A program made the position numbers and the translations under genes. From Akkermansia muciniphila (GTDB lineage: Bacteria; Verrucomicrobiota; Verrucomicrobiia; Limisphaerales; UBA9464), in the NCBI GenBank assembly GCA_945898055.1, contig CAMDGV010000002.1, positions 105,666-149,317 on the forward strand: a DNA stretch of 43,652 nucleotides, read 5' to 3'. The notes under the pieces were generated by a model, which was not told the origin of the DNA, searched no databases, and saw only the letters and a program-made list of their open reading frames with translations. Numbering within the stretch: the first letter of the stretch is position 1; each line of letters starts with the position of its first letter. Below are positions 26,222 through 35,819 of the stretch, one piece after another.

Positions 26222-28630
26222 TCACGGCCCGTCCAGCGCGGGGACCGCTTGCCGGTAGCGCAGCGTCAGGTTCACCGGACCGGGTGGCGCGAGGTCTTTC
26301 GCGAGATGGATGTTGCCGTTGGTCTTCAGGATGCGGCCATAGTCGCCGAACCGAGTGAGGTCAGGGGGCGACTTCTGCACCTCTAGGCCGCTGGCGATGA
26401 CCTGCGTGCCGAACCCCGCCGGCAAAGCGACGACCCAACCCAGCGTGCCGACTGTCTGGAAAACTTCGGGCAACGCCAACTCCATCGCGCCGACGAAACC
26501 GAGACGCACCGGCGGATACGCCAACCGGAAGGACAACCGATGGGCGATCTGCTGCGCGGCACGTTCCGGGAGGCGCAGGCGGCACAACTGGCCTTCCACC
26601 GCCGGCGCACCGACCTCCGTTCCGTTGATAGAAATTGAGATCAACCTCGCTTGGGGCGGCAAGCGTAGGCGAAACTCCTCCGCTTGCGACGCCGGCAACT
26701 CGAGTTCGGTGAAGTGAGTGCAACTCCCGTCCGAGCCGATCACCGTGAGATGCCGCGCCTGCGTGATCCCGATCCCATAGAAGTCCTTCGCGCCGTCCGC
26801 CGGCTTGGCCACGCCGGTCCCTTCCAATTCGCGCCATTCGACAATCAGCAGTTCTTCACCCGCGACCCCGAGCTCGTAGATTGTCCGCTGATCCTGCGCG
26901 CGCTTCGACCAAAGGCTGCCGGTGAAGTGCTCCAGATCGGCGCGGCCCGACTCGATCCGAACCTTGCCGGTCGGCCCGAGCAGCAGTGGGAACTGCGCCC
27001 GCTTCCGTCCCTCTCGGGGTTCGGCCGCCACGCGGTAGGAGAACCGCAGCACACCCGGGCCGGGGCGTTCTGCCAGCAAGGCAAGCCGGTTCGAGACCGT
27101 GACCAGTTGAGCCACCTCGGGAGTGGAGACCTCCAAGTCACGCGATTGAAGATGCACGGGCTGGGCGAACAGGAGCAACGGCGTTTGACCCGAGCGCAGC
27201 ACGCGGAATGAAACCTTCACTTCCACTAGGAAGTAAGCCGCCTCGTCGACGATCTGGTAAGCCGCTGGCTCGAACGATAACAGCGGCGGATTAGGTCGCC
27301 ACTTCGTCTCGGACAGCGCCTCCGCGAGTTGCGCTGGCAGGATGACTTGGACCTCGGCGGCTTCCGTCCGCTCTCCGGTCCAACAACCCAGCAGGAGCGC
27401 CGCGGCAGCGATGGTCTTCTTCAGCACCTGATTCTGCAGGTTAATCAGCACCCAGAACGTCACCACGCCGAGACAGAGCAGCACCATCCCGCGGTTCCAA
27501 CCCGCGAAAGCGGCCAACGTGGGGAAGACCTGGTAAAGGACCAGGAACAACGGCCCGCCCGCCAGACCGAGACGCGCGCCCAAGTGCAGGCGGGCGTAGT
27601 TCACGAGCAACGACCCTGGCACCGCCACCGCGATGACGAGCGCCACCGCGAAGGTGAACCGCGCGCTCAGATAGATCACCAGAGGGAAGTAGAGCGCGTA
27701 GCCGGCGCTAATCGTCAGCATCTGCACCGCAGACAAAGACTGGCGCGCGCCGACGACCGCGCCGACCGCGACCAAGAAAAGCAGGCAGACGACCGGCCCG
27801 ATCTCCATCAATTGCAACAGCGAGTCGTGCAGGTTGCGGCCTTCGACGATGCCGCCGGAGAAGGCATCGGGCGCGAGGAAGTCGCTCCGTTCCCAGGCGA
27901 CGAGCTCGTCCGTGGCGGGTATCGCCCCGTCGCCGCACTCGAAACGCATCGACGGCAGGTTCTGCCGGCGGAACTCCACCCGGATCTGCTTCACCGGATC
28001 GCCTCCTTGCGCCGCGATCCGGTAGGTCACGCCTTTCAGAGCGGCCGCTTGGTAAGAGATCTCGAGGGTCACTGTGCCGTGCGCCGCGACCTGTCCGCTC
28101 CAGAGCCAAGCGTCCTTGGCGTTCTCCTGCGTTCCGGGCACGGAGGCGTTCAGCTTCAGGCCGCCCGCTTGCAGGCTTTGCCCCGAGCTATCTCCGGTCC
28201 GCGGATGCGGGCATCTGAAGAGGATGAAAATCGGTTCCTCGAAGACATTCGTCAAGACGTGCCGGGCGACGAAGCTCCCCGACATGTCGAGGACGGTCCT
28301 CAACCCGCGATGATCGCGATGCCCCCGCATATCGAAAAGGATCTCGGAGGACTCCGGTTGGGCGGATTTGATGACCGCGATGTCGTCGGTCACCTTCCTG
28401 ACCACGATGCGGGGCGATTCTTGGACCAACTCGGTCATCGAGGAGCGCATCGGTTCCCCGACGAACTGCGGCCGTTCCTGCATCAGCATCCACAGACCGA
28501 GGAAACCGAGGGCGATGATCAGCCAGCTCAACAATCCTGCCGCGACCGGGGCGGTTGCCAGACGCGATTGCGGCGCACTGGATAGGTGGGTGGAAGATCC
28601 TCTGTCGCCCAGAGGTTGGCTCGTAGTCAT
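26222..28630 (-). CDS. Large inner-membrane protein, CreD-like membrane core with C-terminal exported beta-rich part
   Basis: This 802-residue protein has one membrane segment at about 28-50, a periplasmic-looking part (about 55-275), then a cluster of five or six segments (about 277-297, 301-322, 325-344, 355-376, 381-399, 405-417) and a long C-terminal part (about 420-802) rich in beta-type sequence. The layout of one anchor, a large soluble loop, then a hydrophobic cluster ending the first half resembles CreD (YtrI-like inner-membrane CreD family), including FPLVIYLSARFTFAVALVIA, but conserved CreD residues cannot be verified by eye. The C-terminal part is extra. The gene is noticeably G+C-richer than genes outside the island, which could indicate transfer. 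No partner sensor genes (CreBC) are adjacent. Function unknown. Confidence 0.7.
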   Translation of the reverse strand: MTTSQPLGDRGSSTHLSSAPQSRLATAPVAAGLLSWLIIALGFLGLWMLMQERPQFVGEPMRSSMTELVQESPRIVVRKVTDDIAVIKSAQPESSEILFDMRGHRDHRGLRTVLDMSGSFVARHVLTNVFEEPIFILFRCPHPRTGDSSGQSLQAGGLKLNASVPGTQENAKDAWLWSGQVAAHGTVTLEISYQAAALKGVTYRIAAQGGDPVKQIRVEFRRQNLPSMRFECGDGAIPATDELVAWERSDFLAPDAFSGGIVEGRNLHDSLLQLMEIGPVVCLLFLVAVGAVVGARQSLSAVQMLTISAGYALYFPLVIYLSARFTFAVALVIAVAVPGSLLVNYARLHLGARLGLAGGPLFLVLYQVFPTLAAFAGWNRGMVLLCLGVVTFWVLINLQNQVLKKTIAAAALLLGCWTGERTEAAEVQVILPAQLAEALSETKWRPNPPLLSFEPAAYQIVDEAAYFLVEVKVSFRVLRSGQTPLLLFAQPVHLQSRDLEVSTPEVAQLVTVSNRLALLAERPGPGVLRFSYRVAAEPREGRKRAQFPLLLGPTGKVRIESGRADLEHFTGSLWSKRAQDQRTIYELGVAGEELLIVEWRELEGTGVAKPADGAKDFYGIGITQARHLTVIGSDGSCTHFTELELPASQAEEFRLRLPPQARLISISINGTEVGAPAVEGQLCRLRLPERAAQQIAHRLSFRLAYPPVRLGFVGAMELALPEVFQTVGTLGWVVALPAGFGTQVIASGLEVQKSPPDLTRFGDYGRILKTNGNIHLAKDLAPPGPVNLTLRYRQAVPALDGP

Positions 28631-29038
28631 GGGTCAACGGGTCAGAGTTGTTCGCTCGCCCCAAGCTGGGGGCGGCAACAGGAGAAGCAATTCTAAATAA
28701 ACTGTCTTGCAAAGTAGGATGGCCCGCAGCGGCAAATTTAGGGGTGGAGCGATCTCGCCAAAACCAAGCAAATGGCACGGCGACAACGACCCCGGATTTA
28801 GACCCGATATGCACCCTCTCTGAGTGCCCGACCAAGGACCAACCCTGCCTACGGACTGCGCGCAGCGAAGGGAGAGGCGCGGGGCAAATTGAACGTTCGA
28901 CCTTGGACGCCGCGAGCGGGCCAGACACTTACAGGCGGCAAGGCACGCGGCCCGTCTGCACTCTGGACAGTCTGCCGGCGGGTAGCGTCGCAAGCTTTCC
29001 GATAACCTGCGCGCTGTCCATTCCCTCAGTCCTTTAAC
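28631..29038. other. G+C-rich intergenic region upstream of the prfC remnant
   Basis: About 400 bases separate the divergent starts of the CreD-like gene and the prfC remnant. Open frames exist in both directions but are Arg/Pro/Cys-rich and look like chance frames in G+C-rich DNA. No ribosome site or ATG belonging to prfC is present at its right end, which suggests that the original prfC 5' region has been replaced. Confidence 0.5.
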
Positions 29039-29963
29039 TTGAGCGTTTCCACTTGGTCTCTGACCGTATACTCTTTCCTCAACGTGACTTTGCAGGAAGA
29101 AATTCGGCGGCGGCGAACTTTTGCCATTATTTCACACCCCGATGCGGGTAAGACAACGCTGACTGAAAAGCTATTGCTTTACGGTGGAGCCGTTCAACTC
29201 GCCGGATCGGTCACGGCACGAAAGAACCAACGGGCAACGACCTCCGATTGGATGGAACTTGAGAAAAAACGTGGCATCTCTATCAGTTCCACGGTCCTCC
29301 AATTCGAATATGCTGGGTTTCACGTCAATCTTCTCGATACCCCCGGCCACAAAGATTTCTCAGAAGATACCTATCGCGTTCTGACCGCAGTCGATTCGGT
29401 GATCATGGTGATTGATGCTGGCAAGGGCGTGGAGTCCCAAACTCGCAAACTCTTCGAGGTTTGTGCGCGGCGTGGAGTCCCGATTTTCACTTTCATAAAC
29501 AAGATGGATCGTCCGGCTTTGGATCCCATCCAACTGATGGATGAACTCGAGGCTGTGCTAGGAATTCGCTCTTGTGCGATGAACTGGCCATTGGGGAGTG
29601 GAACTGATTTTAAAGGCATCTACGATCGCGCAGATAAAAAAGTTCACCTCTTCGAACGTGTGGTCGGCGGTATGTACCGCGCTCCTGTTAATGTCACCGG
29701 CCTTGAGGATCCTCTCGTCCGCTCTAAACTTGACGACCAAACCTATGCGATCGTTCGCGAACAAATTGAAATGGTGGAAATGGCCGGAGCAGAATTTAAC
29801 CGAGAGGCGGTGCTCGTTGGCAAACTCACCCCAGTTTTCTTCGGTTCTGGGGTTAACAACTTTGGGGTCCAGCTCCTTCTTGACACCTTCCTTGCTTATT
29901 CTCCCCCCCCCCGAGGTCGGGCGGCTTCCGCTTTCCATTGATCCACCCTATGAGGCGGAATTT
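29039..29963 (+). pseudogene. prfC: Peptide chain release factor 3 remnant (G domain only)
   Basis: The coding part matches RF3, the GTPase that recycles RF1/RF2. From RRRRTFAIISHPDAGKTTLT the G domain is intact: P-loop HPDAGKTT, TTSDWMELEKKRGISI switch region, LDTPGHKDF, FTFINKMDRP, and VFFGSGVNNFGVQLLLDTFL. At a run of ten C (29903-29912) the frame changes: the original frame ends in PPPRGRAASAFH with TGA at 29939-29941, while another frame continues PLSIDPPYEAEF, as expected before the RF3 segment FSGFVFKIQANMDP. That next segment is absent; the DNA switches into the end of the antisense dehydrogenase gene. About 230 residues (domains II-III) are missing. The 5' end has no ATG; candidates are TTG 29039, GTG 29084 and TTG 29090. 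Probably non-functional as RF3. Confidence 0.85.
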
Positions 29964-30862
29964 TTCGCGCCCTTCTTAGTCGGGCTTCGCCCAGGGAAGG
30001 TCAGTTCAGCCACACCTGATTTATCGAGTTCACCCAAGCCTGCCTCCACCATTCGCTGATATTGCGCCAAAGCAGATTTGGCGAGAGGAACGCGTACCTT
30101 GCGGTCGTTCGCTAGTTTCAAGGCGATTCCCGAATCCTTGGCGGCGTGGGCCGCACTGAAAAAACAGGAGTGATCTCGATTCTGCATATCTTCTCCGTCG
30201 GTTTGTAAAACACGGGAATTAGCGCCCGTCTGCGAAAACACTTCGCGCAAAAGTGTCAGATCCAGCCCCAAAGCAGCTCCAAGCCCCAAGCCTTCGGCCA
30301 ACCCCGCCGTGTTAATGTTCATCACCATATTTACTAAGGCCTTCACCTGTGCTGCCGTACCGGCCGAGCCAATATACCGACTCGAGTTTGCTAGGACATT
30401 CAGAACCGGTTGGGCTGCCTCAAAGGCCTGCACCGTCCCACCTAACATCAGATAAAGAGTTCCTTCGCGTGCTTGGTTAATGCTCGAAGCCATACAGGCT
30501 TCCAAACTCTGCGCTCCGACCTTTGTGGCACGTTCTTCCACCGCTACGTGCACACTCGGCGAGACAGTGGCGCAATTAATAAAAAGACGACCGGCGGCCC
30601 CACGTAATAAACTGTCTCCCTTGATCGCAAAAATCCGCTCCATCGCCTCATCATCGGTCACCACCGTAAGAACAATATCAGCGACCGCCGTCACCTGTGC
30701 TAAGCGTCCCGGCGCTTGGCATCTGAGTTCGGTCGCTAAAGCTAACGCCACCTTCTTACGAGCATCATAGACTGCGGTAACATCGAAACCGGACTCTTTG
30801 AGCCGACGAGCCATATTGGCGCCCATCCGCCCCACCCCAACGACCGCAATACGCGTTTTCAT
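29948..30862 (-). CDS. NAD(P)-dependent beta-hydroxyacid dehydrogenase (HIBADH/6PGDH-type)
   Basis: Protein of 304 residues from the ATG at 30862, which has GAGGA close upstream; a TTG at 30871 is less likely. The N-terminal Rossmann motif VVGVGRMGANMARRL binds NAD(P). NCATVSPSVHVAV corresponds to the family substrate-binding DxSTxSP region, though it lacks the usual Asp-Gly arrangement. AAQVKALVNMVMNIN carries the catalytic Lys and the following Asn-containing helix. Family members oxidise 3-hydroxyacids such as 3-hydroxyisobutyrate, or reduce glyoxylate or succinic semialdehyde; the exact substrate is unknown. The C-terminus (SPTKKGAKNSAS) overlaps the prfC remnant on the other strand. It is the last gene of the minus-strand run after the Prc-like protease. 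Confidence 0.88.
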   Translation of the reverse strand: MKTRIAVVGVGRMGANMARRLKESGFDVTAVYDARKKVALALATELRCQAPGRLAQVTAVADIVLTVVTDDEAMERIFAIKGDSLLRGAAGRLFINCATVSPSVHVAVEERATKVGAQSLEACMASSINQAREGTLYLMLGGTVQAFEAAQPVLNVLANSSRYIGSAGTAAQVKALVNMVMNINTAGLAEGLGLGAALGLDLTLLREVFSQTGANSRVLQTDGEDMQNRDHSCFFSAAHAAKDSGIALKLANDRKVRVPLAKSALAQYQRMVEAGLGELDKSGVAELTFPGRSPTKKGAKNSAS

Positions 30863-30958
30863 ATTCCTCAAATCAAACAGTTTCTAGAGCCCTTTAAGCA
30901 AGGGAAAGTCCCCAAAAAACCACTTTTAAGCCCTTGAATTACCCTCGACACTCTCAGC

Positions 30959-33595
30959 CTATTTTCTCGAAGACTGCGCTGTGGTGACCTCTTTTCTACC
31001 ACCACCCAATTGAATATAATCTGACAGAATCTGCTCAACTTCCTTGAGATTAACGTCGATCGGGACGCCCGAATCCGCTCCCTCTAGATCTTCCTCGCCA
31101 TCCAGTTTCTCCCGTTTCCAAGTTTCAGCCGACGTCCCCTCCCGACCCGGCTTGGTCTTCAAGTTTTTTGCATCCTTGCTCGTCGCTGCAATCGCCAACT
31201 TTGCCGACTCAGGCTCGGGCATTCCCGGTTTGACCGCGTCTTTTAAGCTCAAGTTGTAGGTCACAAGAGTGGTCTCGTTCCGTTTCCGAATTTCCTCTTC
31301 TCGACGCGCCACCCGATCGCGATCCGATTGAATCTCATCTCGTCGCACCTTTTCACTGAGCGAAATCGATCGATCAGCCAACATCTTCTTGTAGCGATCA
31401 ATGTCTTCTCGGACATAGCCATAGTGAACATCTGCGGCGACCCGAGCTGCAGATCTCTTAATTAACTCCGGCAGAAGAGTGGGTACTCGGGCAAAGTGAT
31501 CATGCGGCGCTGCCCCGATGGTATTCCAAGGAAGAGCGTTACTCAGCGAAGATTCGCCAATATCCGCGTAATTATTGACACTCGGCAAAACAATGTCAGG
31601 AACGACCCCTTTGAGTTGGGTGGAGGAACCCGAGGGGCGATAGAATTTGCTAATGGTGACCTTAACTTGGCCCGGTTTGCCCTTGCCTCGGAAATAGGGC
31701 TCTAGACCTTGTAAATTCTGGACCGTCCCTTTTCCGTGAGTGGAACTATCGCCCACCACAATCGCCCGCCCGTAGTCCTGCAATGCACCAGCCAAAATCT
31801 CCGATGCGGAAGCACTAAACCGACTGGTCAACACCGCCAACGGTCCCTCATACAGAACATCCGAATCATCGTCACTTAAGACGCGCTGCTGTCCCGCTGA
31901 ATTAACCACCTGAACGATGGGGCCTGTTTTAATAAAAAGTCCGGTGAGGCTAATACACTCCTCGAGAGATCCCCCTCCGTTACGGCGTAAATCCAAAACC
32001 ACTCCGTCCACCTTTTCAGCCATAAGTTTAGTGAGCAACTTTGCCACATCGGCTGTGGGACTCTTCGTTGCGCCTCCTCCACCGATGGCTCCACTGTAAA
32101 AGGCGGGTAGATCAATGATCCCAATGCGATTGGTTCTGCCACCTGATGGCATCAAAACCAACTTCGCTTTCGCTTCCTGATCCTCAAGAGGAATGGTGTC
32201 GCGAATGATCATCACCGATTTCCGAGAACTCGGATCTGCTCCCACCGGAATGACACTCAAAGTCACCTTCGTTCCTTTGGGGCCACGAATCTTTTCGACG
32301 ATGCTTTGTAACTTCTCGTCAACCACCTCTACCGGGGCTTCTTTGTCTTGGGCTACCGATACAATTCGATCGCCGGCTTTAAGCATTTTCGACTTCTCTG
32401 CCGGACTTCCTGGCTTGATCTCGCTAATAGTTGCGTAACCGTCTTCTGTGGTTAGCACGGCCCCTATCCCCACAAAGGAAAGGGTCATCGACATCGCAAA
32501 CATATCCTCTTCGCGCGGCCCAAAATAGTTCGAGTGCGGGTCGTAGGAGTGAGCCAAAGCGTCCAAATAGAATTGAAGAACTTCTTTTGATTCAAACTGC
32601 TTCAAATTACGAAGAATCCGGTTATAACGACGCATCAAGGTCTTAACAATTTCTTGATGGCGATCCTCAGGAAGGTTCTTTTCAACATAAGCTCGAATCT
32701 CTGGGACCGAAGTGAAGCGCCCTGCTTCAGCCAGACGAGCCATTTCAATCGCCCTATTAGTGCTAAGGAGCGTCCGCAACCGAGTTTCCAAACCCGTCAA
32801 ATGAAGAGTAGCGACCTTTCGACCTTTCACCATCAGCGGCTTGGTTAAGGAAGCGGGCTTCAGATTTTTTGTTCCCTCCTTACTGTTCTTAGACTCCACC
32901 ACAGCCGTTGAGTTAGTTGTCTCCTTTGCCGCACCTTCCTCGGAAGCCGTCGTCATCTGTTTCCAAAGGTTGGTGGACAACGTATCAAAACCGCGTCCTA
33001 GCTTCTCAGAAAGATACTCAAACTGCAGTCGTTCCTTCCAGAGATTCTGAATGTCATCCAAAGTCTTCGGCCGCTCGGCATCCCTCCGGTTGAGCACAAC
33101 TCGGACATCACGGGTGAAATCAAAACGCCCCGTCTTCAACTCTTCCATCACCACTCCATACTGTTGATCTATCCGCTGCAAATAACGGTTGAAAATTAAG
33201 TAGGCTGGTCGAGTATCTTTACGGCTCAAGGTTAGGGTATCTAATTCCTTTTTAAAAACTGCAAACCCTTCATAATCAGACGCTAAAAAATACATTCGCT
33301 GCGGATCTAATGACTCAAGATACCGCTCAAAAAAACGCTCCGAAATCCCATCGTCAAAGGGTCGTCGTAAGAAATGGGAACGTTGAATCATTTGAGCGGC
33401 TAGACTGGCAATTTCACCATTAGAATCTTCAGGTGCTAGCTCTTTAGCATCGGTAAATTTTGAAGGTAAAGCGACCGAATCCGATGTCCCAACTGTCGCT
33501 GTAACTGGCGGTTTAACCGATGTTTCTTGGGCAAAAATCTTTGCGTCAAAGATTAGAGACAAGACGACTGAACAAGACCAGATCCAGACTTTCAT
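30959..33595 (-). CDS. prc: Carboxy-terminal processing (tail-specific) protease, Prc/Tsp type
   Basis: An exported 878-residue serine protease of family S41A, longer than the 682 residues of Escherichia coli Prc. A signal peptide is present (MKVWIWSCSVVLSLIFDAKI, cleavage near FAQE). The N-terminal helical Tsp region (about 60-350) contains SLDPQRMYFLASDY and SYDPHSNYFGP; a PDZ domain spans about 370-455 (FVGIGAVLTTEDGYATI, GSPAEKSKMLKAGDRIVSV); the protease core has LDLRRNGGGSLEECI, SRFSASASEILAGALQDYGR and HGKGTVQNL. By comparison with E. coli, Ser596, Asp607 and Lys622 would form the catalytic set. The C-terminal region carries charged helices and a Glu-rich extension. It probably degrades or trims periplasmic proteins. 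A 107-base gap separates it from the AI-2E-family gene. Confidence 0.92.
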   Translation of the reverse strand: MKVWIWSCSVVLSLIFDAKIFAQETSVKPPVTATVGTSDSVALPSKFTDAKELAPEDSNGEIASLAAQMIQRSHFLRRPFDDGISERFFERYLESLDPQRMYFLASDYEGFAVFKKELDTLTLSRKDTRPAYLIFNRYLQRIDQQYGVVMEELKTGRFDFTRDVRVVLNRRDAERPKTLDDIQNLWKERLQFEYLSEKLGRGFDTLSTNLWKQMTTASEEGAAKETTNSTAVVESKNSKEGTKNLKPASLTKPLMVKGRKVATLHLTGLETRLRTLLSTNRAIEMARLAEAGRFTSVPEIRAYVEKNLPEDRHQEIVKTLMRRYNRILRNLKQFESKEVLQFYLDALAHSYDPHSNYFGPREEDMFAMSMTLSFVGIGAVLTTEDGYATISEIKPGSPAEKSKMLKAGDRIVSVAQDKEAPVEVVDEKLQSIVEKIRGPKGTKVTLSVIPVGADPSSRKSVMIIRDTIPLEDQEAKAKLVLMPSGGRTNRIGIIDLPAFYSGAIGGGGATKSPTADVAKLLTKLMAEKVDGVVLDLRRNGGGSLEECISLTGLFIKTGPIVQVVNSAGQQRVLSDDDSDVLYEGPLAVLTSRFSASASEILAGALQDYGRAIVVGDSSTHGKGTVQNLQGLEPYFRGKGKPGQVKVTISKFYRPSGSSTQLKGVVPDIVLPSVNNYADIGESSLSNALPWNTIGAAPHDHFARVPTLLPELIKRSAARVAADVHYGYVREDIDRYKKMLADRSISLSEKVRRDEIQSDRDRVARREEEIRKRNETTLVTYNLSLKDAVKPGMPEPESAKLAIAATSKDAKNLKTKPGREGTSAETWKREKLDGEEDLEGADSGVPIDVNLKEVEQILSDYIQLGGGRKEVTTAQSSRK

Positions 33596-33702
33596 TTGTT
33601 AAGATTATGCGACGGCAACACTGAGATGCCAAACGGAAGTTGAGCTAGAATTGAAATAAAAAAGGTTCGGGCGCAATCAAATCAGAGGATCAATCCAGTG
33701 AA

Positions 33703-34980
33703 TCAGTTGATAACAGTGGCAATAGTCGCCTCGACCGACTTGATTTCAGTGGTTGAATTGGTCGACCGAGAGCTTTTCCAAACATAGCGAAACATCAGAA
33801 CCTTCAAGGCCGCCGTGAGTGGGATGGCGAGAATACCTCCCAGCAAGCCGCCTAAGAGAGTGGTCCCGACCATCACCGCAATTAGGATTGTTAGCGGATG
33901 TAACCCGACCCGTTCACTCATAATTTTCGGTGTGATCACTAATCCTTCTATCACCTGTACGACAAAAAAAACAACGAAGGCTCCAGCAGGTAATTGCCAA
34001 CTACCGCTACTGGCAAATCCAATGATTAAGGCGCTAAAAAAAGTGATAATAGCCCCCAAAAATGGAATCATGGTGAGAAAAGTAGAAAGGGTCCCAATCA
34101 AAAAAGCATAAGGTAAACCAATCAACAAAAACCCGATTGTATAGAGAACCCCATCACACAAAGCCACCAAGAGTTGGCTGCGAAAGAAGACGATTAGGTG
34201 GTCATTTATTGACCGCAGAACGAACACCATCTCATCCTTAAAGTCGGAATTCCGAAGGGGTAAATAATCGGTCCATCGTTTTTCAATGCCGTTCTTTTCG
34301 AGCAGAAAATAAAACGCATAGATTGGAACCAAGGCTAATCCCGCCAAAAGACCAAACCAACCACTGACGCCACTTAATTGTCCAAAAAGCCAAGAACCCG
34401 CCTCAGGAATAATATTTGCCACCCAACTCGTTGCTGACTTCATCCATCGAGAATCAAGGCGAATCGCCCCCGCTTCCCCCTCAGGATCGACAGCGAAGGC
34501 TCCCGCGTCGAGAGGACTGTTCGTCGTCTTCGTCGAGAGTCCGGGATCGGACTGCTGGCCGCTGAACGAAATTATTTTCTGAATTAGAACAGGGGGATTT
34601 GTCGCCCAAGTATGAACCTGTTCTTGAAGCCTCCGGGAATAACTCGGAACCCGATCTGCAAATTGATGAGTCTCTCGGTAAATCTGAGGGACCCAACTCG
34701 CAATCGCCCCGATCATTAATAAAAAGGCGGAAATAAAAACGAGCAAGAGTGCCCTCGGCCTTGAAAGCCCTTTGCGCGCCAAAAAGTCGACCAGCGGATC
34801 AAGTAGATAAGCGACAATACCCGCCACCGCCAAGGGCCACAGAACCGCGGACAGAAGGTTAAGCAGAAATCCGAGAGCCCAAACGACCCCTGCAAGTAAA
34901 CCCAACAAAAGAGCCAAGGCAAGAGCGGAGAGGGCTAACCAAATCAGTCGAGACTGATTTGCAGTGGGCGGGGCTAACAT
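33703..34980 (-). CDS. AI-2E family transporter (PerM/YdiK-type permease)
   Basis: A 425-residue inner-membrane protein with the usual topology of this family: two or three segments at the start (LIWLALSALALALLLGLLAG, LNLLSAVLWPLAVAGIVAYL, RALLLVFISAFLLMIGAIAS), a long soluble region (about 95-200), and four or five segments at the end. The signature near the end is typical: PYAFLIGTLSTFLTMIPFLG, then VVFFVVQVIEGLVITPKIMS and GLHPLTILIAVMVG. Members export small molecules or ions; the autoinducer-2 role holds only for some. An AAGGA ribosome site lies 8 bases before the ATG at 34980. The proC stop is 29 bases upstream, so both are likely in one transcript. Confidence 0.92.
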   Translation of the reverse strand: MLAPPTANQSRLIWLALSALALALLLGLLAGVVWALGFLLNLLSAVLWPLAVAGIVAYLLDPLVDFLARKGLSRPRALLLVFISAFLLMIGAIASWVPQIYRETHQFADRVPSYSRRLQEQVHTWATNPPVLIQKIISFSGQQSDPGLSTKTTNSPLDAGAFAVDPEGEAGAIRLDSRWMKSATSWVANIIPEAGSWLFGQLSGVSGWFGLLAGLALVPIYAFYFLLEKNGIEKRWTDYLPLRNSDFKDEMVFVLRSINDHLIVFFRSQLLVALCDGVLYTIGFLLIGLPYAFLIGTLSTFLTMIPFLGAIITFFSALIIGFASSGSWQLPAGAFVVFFVVQVIEGLVITPKIMSERVGLHPLTILIAVMVGTTLLGGLLGGILAIPLTAALKVLMFRYVWKSSRSTNSTTEIKSVEATIATVIN

Positions 34981-35009
34981 AAGGGCGTCCTTCTTGGATA
35001 GGGTTGGAT

Positions 35010-35819
35010 TTAGGCGAGTCGACGAGCCTTATCGGCTGCGACCCGCACTGCAGATATTAACGCCGCTCGGACTCCGCCCTTCTCCAATTCATGCATTGCC
35101 TCAATGGTGGTGCCGCCCGGGCTACAAACCGCATCTTTCAATGCCCCAGGATGCTGCCCGGTTTCCAAGACCATTTTTGCCGCTCCGAGCAGTGTCTGTG
35201 CAGCCAACCTCTGGGCAATATCTCGAGGCAATCCCGCTGCCACTCCGCCGTCAGCCATCGCTTCAATCATCAAAAATGCATAGGCTGGCCCACTCCCACT
35301 TACCCCCGTCACGGCGTCGAGTAGGCCCTCTTTGACCTCCATCGCCAACCCGACTGCCCCCAACAACTCTAAGACAGAAGACGCATCAGCTCGCGTGGCG
35401 GCAGTCCCTAAGGCAAAAGCCGAGGCACTAGCCCCAACCAATGCAGGGGTATTTGGCATTACTCGGATCACCCTCATTCCAGGAGGCATTGCGGCTTCCA
35501 TCTTCGCTAGAGGAACCCCCGCTGCGATCGAAATCACCAACTGTCGGTCCGGATTCAAAACTGATTTTAATTCCTCCAACATGGAAACGACTTGGTACGG
35601 TTTCACTGCCAAAATCAAAATATCGGACTTTCCGACAACCTCCGAGTTTGAATGACTCACGCGACCTTGAGTTTCCCGCGCAAAAGCAGTCAGGGCGTCG
35701 TCAATCGGATCACTTGCTATGAGTCGTTCGGCGTTCACCAATCCGGCCGTGACAAAACCCTTCCCCAAAGCCGTTGCCATTCGCCCAGCACCCAAGAAAC
35801 CGATCGAAAATTGCGTCAT
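35010..35819 (-). CDS. proC: Pyrroline-5-carboxylate reductase
   Basis: This 269-residue enzyme reduces 1-pyrroline-5-carboxylate to L-proline with NAD(P)H, the last step of proline synthesis. The Rossmann motif GFLGAGRMATALGKGF opens the protein; VMPNTPALVGASASAF and the C-terminal signature VSGSGPAYAFLMIEAMADGG, with SPGGTTIEAM, are diagnostic. The ATG at 35819 is preferred to the adjacent TTG at 35822. Length is normal for the family. It is the first protein gene of the minus-strand run that includes the AI-2E-family permease, the Prc-like protease and the hydroxyacid dehydrogenase. Confidence 0.94.
   Translation of the reverse strand: MTQFSIGFLGAGRMATALGKGFVTAGLVNAERLIASDPIDDALTAFARETQGRVSHSNSEVVGKSDILILAVKPYQVVSMLEELKSVLNPDRQLVISIAAGVPLAKMEAAMPPGMRVIRVMPNTPALVGASASAFALGTAATRADASSVLELLGAVGLAMEVKEGLLDAVTGVSGSGPAYAFLMIEAMADGGVAAGLPRDIAQRLAAQTLLGAAKMVLETGQHPGALKDAVCSPGGTTIEAMHELEKGGVRAALISAVRVAADKARRLA

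Noticed and set aside
27329-28585. A 418-codon plus-strand open frame
   Set aside because: Antisense to the CreD-like gene; extremely rich in Arg, Gln, Asp and His, as expected of a shadow frame in G+C-rich coding DNA.
28634-28993. Open frame on the minus strand upstream of the CreD-like gene
   Set aside because: Composition (Cys, Arg, Pro, Leu rich) fits chance translation of G+C-rich DNA; no start context or domain.
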